DNA of 64,000 bases from CAVSIP01 sp963728075. GTDB lineage: Bacteria > Actinomycetota > Actinomycetes > JAFAQI01 > DASSKL01. Shown one piece after another: positions 49,766-57,988 of the stretch. Position 1 is the first letter of the stretch; each line of letters opens with the position of its first letter. Under the pieces are notes generated by a model. It ran no database searches. It was not told the origin of the DNA and saw nothing but the letters and a program-made list of their open reading frames with translations. The translations under genes and the position numbers were made by a program. The stretch covers positions 666,092 to 730,091 of the forward strand of contig CAVSIP010000003.1 of NCBI GenBank assembly GCA_963728075.1, written 5' to 3'.

Positions 49766-49853
49766 TCACCTCGACGCAGCACGTGCATACCCGCGAGATG
49801 CGGGAACGCAGACCACAGGCAACGTGCGGCAGGACGTGCGGCAAGGAGGACAC

Positions 49854-50234
49854 GTGGCAGGCCAGGACCCCGGATCCATCCAGCGCGAGATCGAGCACAC
49901 CCGCGCCGAGCTCGCGGAGACGATCGACGCCATCGCGGACCGCGTGAGCCCCAAGCGCATGGCCGGCCGCGGCGCGGCGCGGGTGAAGGGTGCGTTCGCC
50001 CGCGAGCAGTCGCCCGACGGCTTCGAGCGCGCGCCCGCCGCCCAGCCGGGGATCCCGGCCGCGGAGCTGCGCGAGATCGCGGCGGAGGGTGCCGGTGCCG
50101 GCCACACCGGCACGTCCACGTACGCCATCGAGCGCAGCCTGCGCACCGACCGGGTCCTCATCGCCCTCGGTGTGGTCGCCGGCATCGCCGCGCTGGTCAT
50201 CCTGGCGCGCAAGCGCGCGGAGAACTCCGCCTAG
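49854..50234 (+). CDS. DUF3618 domain membrane protein
   Basis: The 126-residue protein begins with the DUF3618 motif DPGSIQREIEHTRAELAETIDAIADRVSPKRM, followed by a low-complexity Ala/Glu stretch and one C-terminal membrane segment VLIALGVVAGIAALVILARKR. Function unknown; such proteins often accompany stress or membrane-integrity genes. The GTG start is chosen because AAGGAGG lies 5 bases before it. Confidence 0.9.
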   Translation: MAGQDPGSIQREIEHTRAELAETIDAIADRVSPKRMAGRGAARVKGAFAREQSPDGFERAPAAQPGIPAAELREIAAEGAGAGHTGTSTYAIERSLRTDRVLIALGVVAGIAALVILARKRAENSA

Positions 50235-50353
50235 CGACGGCCCTGCCGCAGACACAGGCCGACCTCGCCCGCGGGGGGGATACGAGCGAGGCCAGCGCGT
50301 GCGAGTCTAGGGCCGAAAGGTGATGAGTGGGCACGTAGGGGCATCAAAACCCC

Positions 50354-51265
50354 ATGAGTGAGCCGAGCCCCATGGGTCCGACCGCGACGTGGACCCGCGT
50401 CGGCGACCTGCGGGTGCACGCGCGGCTGTTCCGGTCCCCGGTGGGGGGCTTCACGCCCGCGGTCGTGCTGCTGCACGGCATGGTGGCCGCCAGCCGTTCC
50501 CTGGTGCCGCTGGGCCGCGCGCTGGCCACGCACGGGGCGACGGTGTGGGCGCCCGACCTGCCCGGCTTCGGCGCCAGCGACAAGCCGCCGTTCGCCCTCG
50601 ACGTGGACGAGTCGGCGGACGCGGTCGCCGCGTGGGTCGAGGCACGCGGGCTCGACCCGGTCTGCGTGTACGGCAACTCCTTCGGCTGCCAGGTGGCGGT
50701 GGCGCTGGCCGTCCGGCACCCGCAGCTGGTGTCGTCGCTCGTCCTGCTGTCGCCCACGATCGACCCGCGCCAGCGCGCCCAGGCCATCCGGGTGATGCCC
50801 TTCCTGCGGCGGCTCGGCCGTGATCGGCCGGACGGCGCGTGGCGGCAGCCGCACCGCCGCCGGCCGTGGGTGCGGGCGTCGCACGCGCTGCAGCGGTCGA
50901 TCCTCGGGTGGAGCGAGCGCACGTTCGGCGCGGAGCCGCCGCTGCCGCAGCTGGTGCTCTCCGAGTACCTCGCCGCCGGCCTGCTGCGGGCCGCGAGCAC
51001 CTACCGGTACGGGCTGCTCGACGCCGTCGAGCAGCGGCTGCCCCGGGTCGCCGCACCGTCGCTCGTGCTGCGCGGCGAGCGGGACTCCCTCATCTCGCCG
51101 GAGTGGGCGGACCAGGTCGCCGAGCTCCTGGGCGGGGCGCGGCGGCTGGACGTCCCCGGCGCCGACCACAACGCCCAGTACCTCGCGGCCGGGACCGTCG
51201 CGGCGCTCAGCGCGCCGTTCGTCTTCCGCGCGGCCGGCTGGGCCCCCGACCAGGAGGTGCCATGA
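50354..51265 (+). CDS. Alpha/beta hydrolase
   Basis: The 303-residue protein has the hydrolase fold: VVLLHGMVAASRSLVPLGRAL, VWAPDLPGFGASDKPP, nucleophile Ser in CVYGNSFGCQVAVALA, acidic residue in SLVLRGERDSLISPEWADQV and His in DVPGADHNAQY. It may hydrolyse small esters or C-C bonds. Its stop overlaps the start of a second hydrolase by 4 bases (ATGA), suggesting a tandem duplication-like pair. Confidence 0.9.
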   Translation: MSEPSPMGPTATWTRVGDLRVHARLFRSPVGGFTPAVVLLHGMVAASRSLVPLGRALATHGATVWAPDLPGFGASDKPPFALDVDESADAVAAWVEARGLDPVCVYGNSFGCQVAVALAVRHPQLVSSLVLLSPTIDPRQRAQAIRVMPFLRRLGRDRPDGAWRQPHRRRPWVRASHALQRSILGWSERTFGAEPPLPQLVLSEYLAAGLLRAASTYRYGLLDAVEQRLPRVAAPSLVLRGERDSLISPEWADQVAELLGGARRLDVPGADHNAQYLAAGTVAALSAPFVFRAAGWAPDQEVP

Positions 51266-52138
51266 CCCGCATGCAGGATCGGATCGTCGACGTCGACGGG
51301 CCGGTGTTCTACCGCGAGTGGGCCGGACGCGACGCCGCTGCCGACCGCACGCTCGTCTGCGTCCACGGGACGGAGGCCTCGCACGCGACCTGGGGCCGGG
51401 TGGCGCCGATGCTCGCGCAGCTCGGCCGCGTGGTCGCACCGGACCTGCCCGGCTTCGGCCGCACCCCTCGCGCCGGCCGCCGCGCCGACCTGGCGTCACT
51501 GCAGCAGCTGCTCGCCGGCTTCCTGCGCACGGTGGTCGACCGGCCGGCCGTCGTCATCGGCACGTCCATGGGCGGTGCCGTTGCGGCCCTGCAGGCTGCG
51601 CGGCATCCCGGCACGGTGTCGGCACTGACCCTCGAGCAGTGCGTTCTGCCCGCCGTACTACGGCGGGTGGCGGGCGCCTGGCGTCGTGGCGGGGCTGCTC
51701 GCCGACCAGCTCGGCCAGGGCGGGCACCAGCTGCACCAGTCGCTGCTGCTGTCGGCCCTCGACGAGCAGGCGCCGAGCGTGCGGGACGCGGCCAGCGGCA
51801 ACACGCCGGGGGAGAGCGACGTCGGCGAGCCGGTGGACCCGAAGGAGACCAGGCGCAGCGCCCGCGAGGTGTACCTGTCGTTCGTGCGCGAGGCCCTCCG
51901 GCCGACCCGGATGCGCCGGCTGTACGGGCAGATCCGCTGCCCGGTGCTGCAGATCCACGGGGAGGACGACCCGAACGTGCCGGTCGGCTGGGCGTACGCG
52001 GCCGCCCAGCGCTACGACGACTGGACCGTCGAGGTCTACCCGGGCGTCTCCCACGTGGTGAAGATGCAGAACCCCCGCTGGTGGTACGAGCGGGTGGCCG
52101 AGTTCGTGCGGTCCGGAGCCCCGGTCAGTCGAGCTTGA
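51262..52138 (+). pseudogene. Second alpha/beta hydrolase, frameshifted
   Basis: From ATG 51262 one frame gives a normal first half: TLVCVHGTEASHATWGRV, RVVAPDLPGFGRTP and nucleophile VVIGTSMGGAVAALQAARHPGTVSALTLEQCVLPAV. After about 51670 that frame turns Arg/Pro-rich, and the next frame (from about 51686) carries the second half: VAGLLADQLGQGG, VLQIHGEDDPNVPVGWAYAAAQRY and VEVYPGVSHVVKMQNPRWWYERVAEFV, ending at 52138. The break sits next to a 9-bp inverted repeat (51649-51667). It is either a disrupted gene or a sequencing error. Confidence 0.8.
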
Positions 52139-53513
52139 TCTCGTAGGCCTGGTCGCTGTGCTCCCAGAAGCGCACGACGTCGTCCGGGGCGAGCGCCGGC
52201 GGCGGCTGGAACCGCTGCGGTGCCGCGAGCATCGCCTCCCGCCAGCGCGCGAACACGGCGAGGTCGGCCGGGAACCGCTTCTCGTCGACGCCGGACAAAC
52301 GGCCCTCCACGCGCGCCTGCCGCAGCAGCCCGCGCCACCGCTCCAGCGGCGCCAGCCCGATCGAGGTCGTGCCGTGCGAGATCAGCGTGAGGTGCACGAA
52401 GTCGTACGGGTCCGTGCGCTCGAGGTACCGCTCGAACGCGTCGGCCGCAGGGTTGCCGTTGAACGTGCACCAGAACGGCACGGTGCCGGTGCGGACGGCG
52501 AGCCACGGGTCGAGCAGCGCGAACGACTCGGCGAACAGGCGGTTCGTCGGCAGGCCGTGGCGCGCGTACCACCAGCGGTGCAGGTCGGCGACGAACGGGC
52601 TGGCGTCGTCCGCGTCCTCGAACCGCAGCCGCCGCACGCGGAAGCCGTGCTCCGCGGCGAACCGCTCGACGTCGGCCGCCAGCTCGGGCCGGGTGCCCCA
52701 CTCCGCCTCCGGCTGCTCGTCGTCCGGCTGCGGGCACGACCAGCCGAGCTCCGGCGAGCCGTGCGAGCCGAGGAAGTGGGCGACGCGGGGGCTGCCCTGC
52801 ACGTACTCCTCGGGTGGGGCGCCGCCGACCCCGCCGAACTGGAACCAGTGCCGGTCGCCGACGTGGCGGACCGGCCAGCGGTTGGTGCAGTCCGCCACGA
52901 ACAGCGTGGCCCCGGGCTCCAGGGTGTCCAGCAGGAAGCGCTCGTAGACGGGGCCGAGCCGGAGGAACTTCAGCCGGAAGTAGGAGAACCAGCGCAGCGT
53001 CAGCCGGTCGAAGTTGGGGTCCATCATCTGGTGCAGTGCGAGGTCCGGGTTCGCGTCGAGCAGCTCGCGCGCGGGAGCCCGCACCGCGGCGATGTCACCG
53101 AAGGGGTCGTCCACGCCGACGTCGTGGCGCGCGACCGGCAGCAGCAGCGTCTGCGGGAGCAGTGGCGCGCCCAGCGCGGCGGCGAGATGGGCCATCGAGC
53201 CGGGGTTCGACCCCACCACCGCGGTCCCGTACCGCCGCCGGGGGTAGCGCCCGACCACCTGGCGAGCCAGACCGTCGGCGCTGGCGCGGGCCACGGTTGC
53301 CTGGGGGAGCCGCTCACGGCCGCTTCCGGCCGCGTACAGCCAGCGGCGAGCCGGCGAGGGCAGCCGGTTCAGCGCGGTCAGCACGGGTCTCATCACGGTC
53401 TCGGAGCCGTTGCCCATCATGGGCAGCTCCGCACCACGCAGGTAGTGCGCGGTGGCGCGGACCATCACCGATGCGGAGTCGAAGCTCGCCGGGTGCGCGG
53501 AACGGTCGAACAT
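52125..53513 (-). CDS. Conserved-looking protein of unknown function
   Basis: The 462-residue soluble protein has no recognised family. Features: an N-terminal half with GTAVVGSNPGSMAHLAAALGAPLLPQTLLLPV and RAPARELLDANPDLALHQMMDPNFDRLTLRW, and a middle LEPGATLFVADCTNRWPVRHVG. The Trp-rich C-terminal half contains YLERTDPYDFVHLTLISHG and ends VRFWEHSDQAYEIKLD. No signal peptide is clear, and there is no obvious nucleotide-binding loop. The ATG overlaps the stop of a small Pro-rich gene by 1-2 bases (TGATG). The 3' end overlaps the frameshifted hydrolase by 14 bases. Confidence 0.85.
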   Translation of the reverse strand: MFDRSAHPASFDSASVMVRATAHYLRGAELPMMGNGSETVMRPVLTALNRLPSPARRWLYAAGSGRERLPQATVARASADGLARQVVGRYPRRRYGTAVVGSNPGSMAHLAAALGAPLLPQTLLLPVARHDVGVDDPFGDIAAVRAPARELLDANPDLALHQMMDPNFDRLTLRWFSYFRLKFLRLGPVYERFLLDTLEPGATLFVADCTNRWPVRHVGDRHWFQFGGVGGAPPEEYVQGSPRVAHFLGSHGSPELGWSCPQPDDEQPEAEWGTRPELAADVERFAAEHGFRVRRLRFEDADDASPFVADLHRWWYARHGLPTNRLFAESFALLDPWLAVRTGTVPFWCTFNGNPAADAFERYLERTDPYDFVHLTLISHGTTSIGLAPLERWRGLLRQARVEGRLSGVDEKRFPADLAVFARWREAMLAAPQRFQPPPALAPDDVVRFWEHSDQAYEIKLD

Positions 53514-53782
53514 CAGCGCCCCGGCGGCGGTGGCTTGCGCGGTGGCTCCGACGGCGGCGCCGGGGTGTCCGGCGACGGCTCGGGCGGGGCCGGCGGCAGC
53601 GTCTCCGGCCCGTCGGGCAGCAGCGGGCCCGGATCGTCCGGCACCGGGCTGTCCGGGTCGAGCGGCGGCAGGGCGGGCTCGGTCGGCGCAGGCTCGGGTG
53701 GCGCCGTCGCGTCCGCTGCCGCGCTGGGGGCACCCAGGACGAGTCGCATACGTCCGCCGTCCCCGCTGGGGTCGCCGCTCAT
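53513..53782 (-). CDS. Small proline-rich protein
   Basis: This 89-residue ORF begins SGDPSGDGGRMRLVLGAPSAAADATAPPEPAP and is then almost entirely Pro/Glu/Asp/Ser, ending KPPPPGR. It is predicted to be disordered. Its stop overlaps the ATG of the following 462-residue protein, which supports it as a real first gene of the unit. The ribosome site is weak, and low-complexity sequence weakens coding evidence. Confidence 0.5.
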   Translation of the reverse strand: MSGDPSGDGGRMRLVLGAPSAAADATAPPEPAPTEPALPPLDPDSPVPDDPGPLLPDGPETLPPAPPEPSPDTPAPPSEPPRKPPPPGR

Positions 53783-53797
53783 GCATCCGTTCGGACG

Positions 53798-53840
53798 GGA
53801 AGTGACCCTCGTCACGGCAGGAAGTGACCCCCGTCACGGC
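53798..53840. promoter_or_regulatory. Tandem CRP-like dyads
   Basis: Two 21-base units (53798-53818 and 53820-53840) differ at one position. Each contains GTGAC-N4-GTCAC, that is GTGA-N6-TCAC, at 53802-53815 and 53824-53837. Their 22-base period puts both on the same DNA face. They lie between the divergent proline-rich and transporter genes. Confidence 0.6.
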
Positions 53841-53891
53841 GAACCAACCTCCCTTGAGGGCGTTACGAGCCCTTCGGACACTCGTTGTGAG

Positions 53892-53907
53892 AGTGATTCA
53901 CATCACA
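53892..53907. promoter_or_regulatory. CRP/GlxR-like dyad proximal to the transporter operon
   Basis: AGTGATTCACATCACA matches TGTGA-N6-TCACA except for the first base. It lies 30 bases before the ATG of the substrate-binding protein gene; a GGAGAGG ribosome site follows it. Confidence 0.55.
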
Positions 53908-53937
53908 GCCCCCGTGTGAGGAGAGGTCGAACGTCCT

Positions 53938-55737
53938 ATGGACGGCACGAGGATTGCGCGGCGTTACCTGCCCCTTGCCGTGGCGTTGGCGCTGCAGGCG
54001 GTCATCATCACGGTGGTCCCGTCGACAGCGCAGAACTCCCGGACCGCGGCCGCAGGTGTGAACTACCAGAGCGGGGGGACGGGGACCTACTCCACCGGGT
54101 CCGGCGGAGGGGCGGGCACGGCCACCGGCGGTGCCGTCCCCGGCGGTGACACCAGCGTGGGAACGACCGCCACGGGCACGGACAGCACCGGCGCCACGAC
54201 CACCTCTGGTGGCTCCACCGGCGGGGCGACGCAGCAGAGCAGCACGACCGGCACGGGCGGCGGCACCGCGTCGGGCGACACCAGCCACTGCGTCGACGGC
54301 CGCCAGTTCGACCCGAAGATCGACTACTACGCGCCTCCGTGCACGCCGACGTTCTCGGGCAACAACGGCGGTGCCACCTACCGCGGCGTGACGGGCAAGG
54401 ACATCACGGTCGTCTGGTACGTCAGCGACTACGGGGCCGAGGTCAACGCGATCCTGCAGGCCGAGGGCCTGTACGTGAGCTACGACCAGGCCAAGACGTT
54501 CAACGCGGCGGTCGAGAAGTTCGTCAACAGCCACTACGAGCTGTACGGCCGCCACCTGAACCTGGTCACCTACCAGGGTCAGTGCCAGTCCGTGCCGCCG
54601 GACAAGCAGTGCCTCATCCCCGAGATGGACACGATCGTCGAGAAGTACAAGCCGTACGCGGTGGTGTGGACCACCACGCTGTGCTCCGACTGCTTCGCCG
54701 AGCTGTCCCGCAAGGGCGTCGTGAATCTCGGCGGCCAGGGCTTCTCCGAGGCCTTCAACCAGGCCATGGCGCCGTACCACTACGACGTGCAGATGAACGG
54801 CACGCTCATGGCGAACATGTTCGCCGACTGGTGGTGCAACCAGATGACGAGCGTGAACAGCAGCCGCAAGGTCAAGTGGGCGCCGGACTTCAACCCGGCT
54901 CAGAACTTCAACGGCAAGAAGCGGGTCCTCGGCGTCATCAGCACCAACGACCCGGACAACATGTACACGGTCAAGAACGTGCTGCAGCCCGCGCTCAAGG
55001 CCAAGTGCGGTGACTCGTACCACAACTCGTACTTCTACGACCAGAACATCAACACCGCCGCCCAGCAGACCCAGGCCGGCATCGCCGCCATGAACAAGCC
55101 CAGCGACCCGGCGACGACGGTCCTGTGCATGTGCGACCCGGTCGCCCCGCAGTTCCTCTACTCCGGTGAGGCGCAGAACAACTACTGGCCGGAGAACGTG
55201 ATCGCGACCAACCAGCAGATGGACACCGACCCGGTCGGCCAGACCTACACCAACGAGGGCGGGCTCGCCTGCCCGCAGTCCGGCCACTGCCCGTACGACC
55301 TCGCGATGGGGCTCTCCCAGCTCGACCAGGGGGAACCGCGTGGCAAGGACACGGGCACCCGGATCTGGCACGCCGGCGGCGGCCAGGGTGCCACCCCGTT
55401 CCAGTCGGACACCGCGTCCGGCCAGTGGGACTACGTCAACATGCTCATGACGATGATCGAGGCCACGGGCCCGGACCTGACCCCGCAGAACATGGCGGCG
55501 GCCGCGGTGAAGATCCCGCCGCGCGGCGGTGGGGACACCGGGCACATCCTGCGGGTGCTGACCCCGCAGGACCACGGCTGGAACACCGATGTGCGCGTCG
55601 TCTACTGGGACAAGCACAAGACGTCCAACGTCGACGGCCAGCCCGGCCACTACATCCAGGTCGAGGGCGCGCGGAAGAAGCTGGGCGGTTTCGCCAAGAT
55701 CGACTATCCGGCGATCCCGGTCGATGGGCGGCACTGA
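53938..55737 (+). CDS. ABC transporter substrate-binding protein (branched-chain type)
   Basis: The 599-residue exported protein has an N-terminal hydrophobic signal/anchor (YLPLAVALALQAVIITVVPSTAQ) without a lipobox Cys. A Gly/Thr/Ser-rich linker follows (about 40-115), then a large type I periplasmic-binding fold beginning GKDITVVWYVSDYGAEVNAILQAEGLYVSYDQ. Cys pairs (QCQSVPPDKQC, LCSDC, LCMCDP, ACPQSGHC) suggest several disulphides. It resembles LivK-like receptors, but the ligand cannot be predicted. It is the first gene of the operon; the permease starts 1 base after its stop. Confidence 0.9.
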   Translation: MDGTRIARRYLPLAVALALQAVIITVVPSTAQNSRTAAAGVNYQSGGTGTYSTGSGGGAGTATGGAVPGGDTSVGTTATGTDSTGATTTSGGSTGGATQQSSTTGTGGGTASGDTSHCVDGRQFDPKIDYYAPPCTPTFSGNNGGATYRGVTGKDITVVWYVSDYGAEVNAILQAEGLYVSYDQAKTFNAAVEKFVNSHYELYGRHLNLVTYQGQCQSVPPDKQCLIPEMDTIVEKYKPYAVVWTTTLCSDCFAELSRKGVVNLGGQGFSEAFNQAMAPYHYDVQMNGTLMANMFADWWCNQMTSVNSSRKVKWAPDFNPAQNFNGKKRVLGVISTNDPDNMYTVKNVLQPALKAKCGDSYHNSYFYDQNINTAAQQTQAGIAAMNKPSDPATTVLCMCDPVAPQFLYSGEAQNNYWPENVIATNQQMDTDPVGQTYTNEGGLACPQSGHCPYDLAMGLSQLDQGEPRGKDTGTRIWHAGGGQGATPFQSDTASGQWDYVNMLMTMIEATGPDLTPQNMAAAAVKIPPRGGGDTGHILRVLTPQDHGWNTDVRVVYWDKHKTSNVDGQPGHYIQVEGARKKLGGFAKIDYPAIPVDGRH

Positions 55738-55738
55738 G

Positions 55739-57988
55739 ATGGCCCTCCTCGACACCTCCCCCCAGCGGCCGGGGCTTCCCGGCCCGGGGCAGGCCTGGCG
55801 CTGGCTGCGTGACGACCAGAGCCTGCTGGGCCGCACCGCGCGGGGCGGCACAACGATCCTGGGCTTCTACCTGTTCACGGTCTTCGCCTTCGACCTGTCG
55901 GTGAAGAACTACATCGACGGGCTGGCCCTCGGCTCGCTGTACGGCCTGATCGGCGTCGCGCTCGTCCTGATCTACCGCAGCGTGCGGATCATCAACTTCG
56001 CCGCCGCCGCGATCGGCGCGATCCCGGCCGTGACGGCCCTGCTGCTGAACATCCAGGGCTACCTGGGCTACCTGCAGGCGCTGCCGATCGCCTTCCTCGG
56101 TGGCCCCTTGTGCGGCGTCCTGGTCGACCGGTTCATCATGCGCCGGTTCGCCAGCTCACCACGGCTGATCATGACCGTGGTGACCGTCGGGGTGTCCCAG
56201 TCGCTCGGCGTGCTCGCGTTCTTCATCCCGATCTGGCTGGGCGCCACGGCGGGCCAGATCGCGACCGTGCCGACCCCGTGGCGGGACTTCGCCTTCCGCA
56301 ACGGCCTGGGCCAGCCGGTCCTGTCGGGCGACCAGATCTTCGCGTTCGCCGTCGTCATCGGGCTGACCGCGGGGCTCGCCGGCTTCCTCCGCTACACCCG
56401 GATGGGGATCGCGCTGCGCGCGTCGGCGGAGAACGCCGACCGCGCGTCGCTGCTCGGCATCCCGGTCAAGACCGTCGGCACGGTCGCGTGGGCCATCGCC
56501 GGCCTGCTCGCCGGTGCGGCCATCTACGTGCAGTCGCCGCTCATCGGCGTGCCGCAGGACCCGACCCTGGGCTTCGACACCCTGCTGTACGGCATGGCCG
56601 CCGCGGTGGTCGGCCGCCTGGAGAAGATCGGGGCCACGCTCGTCGGTGGCCTCGGTGTCGGCGTGCTGATCTTCGCCTCCATCGCGTCGACCGGCACGAA
56701 CAACGTGGCCTCGGCGCTCATGCTGGTGGTCATCCTGCTGGCGCTGCTGCTGCAGCGCGGCACCGTGTCCCGGGCGTACGACGCCGGCGTGGCGACCTGG
56801 CAGAACGTCAAGCGGTTCCGGCCGGTTCCGCTCGAGCTGCGGTCGCTGCCCGAGGTGCGCCGGGCGGGTGCTGCCATCGGGCTCGGCCTGGTCGCGGTGC
56901 TGGTGCTGCTGCCCTTCGTCGTGAGCCACCCGTACCTGCCGTCGCTCGCGGTGCTGCCGCTGTACGGCATCGTCGCGGTGTCGCTGGTGATCCTGTCCGG
57001 CTGGGCGGGCCAGATCAGCCTCGGCCAGTTCGGTCTGGTCGGGATGGCGGCGGCGGTCTCCGGCGGCATCGTCGCCGAGCACAACATCGACTTCTTCCTC
57101 GCGATGGGCATCGGCATCGCGGCCGGCGCGGTGACCGCCATGGTCATCGGCATCCCCGCGCTGCGCATCGGCGGCATGTACCTCGCCGTCACGACGCTCG
57201 CGTTCGGCTACGCGGTGCAGAGCTACCTCCTCAACAAGAACTACCCCCTCGGCAGGCTGCTGCTGCCGTCCGGGTTCGCCGCCTCGGTCCGGCGCCCGCA
57301 GCTGTGGGGCCGGCTGGACCTCGAGAACAGCATGACGTTCTACTTCGTCTGCCTGGCGTTCCTCGCCGTCGTCTACGTCGCGGCGCTGTCGTTCCGGCGC
57401 AACCGGGGCATGCGGGTGCTCATGGGCGTGCGGGACAACGTCCGTGCCGCCGCGTCGTACGCGATCAACCCGACGCGGACGAAGCTCGCCGCGTTCGCCA
57501 TCTCCGGCGGCATCTGCGGTGTCGCAGGTGTGCTGTTCGCCTACGGGCAGCACAACGTGATCCCCGGCAGCTACTCGGTGTTCAACAGCATCTCGATCTT
57601 CCTGGCGGTCGTCATCGGTGGCCTGACGTCGCTGCCGTTCGCGGTGGTCGGCGCGATGCTGTTCGAGGCGTCGGTGCTCTTCGGCCACCAGCTCGACCCG
57701 TACATCGGGCAGAACATCGCGACGATCCTCCCGCTGCTGCTCACCGGGCCGCTGCTCGTGCTGAACCTCATGGTCACGCCGGGCGGCGCGGCCGAGGAGG
57801 GCTTCCGGCGGCGGGACACGTTCCTGCGCCGGATCGCGGACAAGCACGGCCTGCTCGTGCCCGCGCTGGTGGCCGACCGCCGCGTGGAGGACACCGAGGC
57901 CGAGGACGACGTGCTCGAGAGCGCCGAGGAGCGCTTCCGCGGGCTGTCACAGGCCCCGGCCGACGAGACGGTGGGAGCTCGGACGTGA
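55739..57988 (+). CDS. Fused LivH-LivM branched-chain-type ABC permease
   Basis: The 749-residue membrane protein carries both permeases in one chain. The LivH-like half (about 55-350) has IDGLALGSLYGLIGVALVLIYRSVRIINFAAAAIGAIPA and the EAA-type loop ALRASAENADRASLLGIPVKTVG. The LivM-like half (about 395-690) has LSGWAGQISLGQFGLVGMAAAVSG, GIPALRIGGMYLAVTTLAFGYAVQ and RVLMGVRDNVRAAASYAINPTRTKLAAFAISGG. A charged cytoplasmic tail of about 60 residues ends the protein. Usual systems encode these separately. The GTGA overlap couples it to the ATPase gene. Confidence 0.93.
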   Translation: MALLDTSPQRPGLPGPGQAWRWLRDDQSLLGRTARGGTTILGFYLFTVFAFDLSVKNYIDGLALGSLYGLIGVALVLIYRSVRIINFAAAAIGAIPAVTALLLNIQGYLGYLQALPIAFLGGPLCGVLVDRFIMRRFASSPRLIMTVVTVGVSQSLGVLAFFIPIWLGATAGQIATVPTPWRDFAFRNGLGQPVLSGDQIFAFAVVIGLTAGLAGFLRYTRMGIALRASAENADRASLLGIPVKTVGTVAWAIAGLLAGAAIYVQSPLIGVPQDPTLGFDTLLYGMAAAVVGRLEKIGATLVGGLGVGVLIFASIASTGTNNVASALMLVVILLALLLQRGTVSRAYDAGVATWQNVKRFRPVPLELRSLPEVRRAGAAIGLGLVAVLVLLPFVVSHPYLPSLAVLPLYGIVAVSLVILSGWAGQISLGQFGLVGMAAAVSGGIVAEHNIDFFLAMGIGIAAGAVTAMVIGIPALRIGGMYLAVTTLAFGYAVQSYLLNKNYPLGRLLLPSGFAASVRRPQLWGRLDLENSMTFYFVCLAFLAVVYVAALSFRRNRGMRVLMGVRDNVRAAASYAINPTRTKLAAFAISGGICGVAGVLFAYGQHNVIPGSYSVFNSISIFLAVVIGGLTSLPFAVVGAMLFEASVLFGHQLDPYIGQNIATILPLLLTGPLLVLNLMVTPGGAAEEGFRRRDTFLRRIADKHGLLVPALVADRRVEDTEAEDDVLESAEERFRGLSQAPADETVGART

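Noticed and set aside
53782..53815. Longer start (GTG 53815) for the proline-rich ORF
   Set aside because: It would place the tandem regulatory dyad partly inside the coding region. The ATG at 53782 avoids this.
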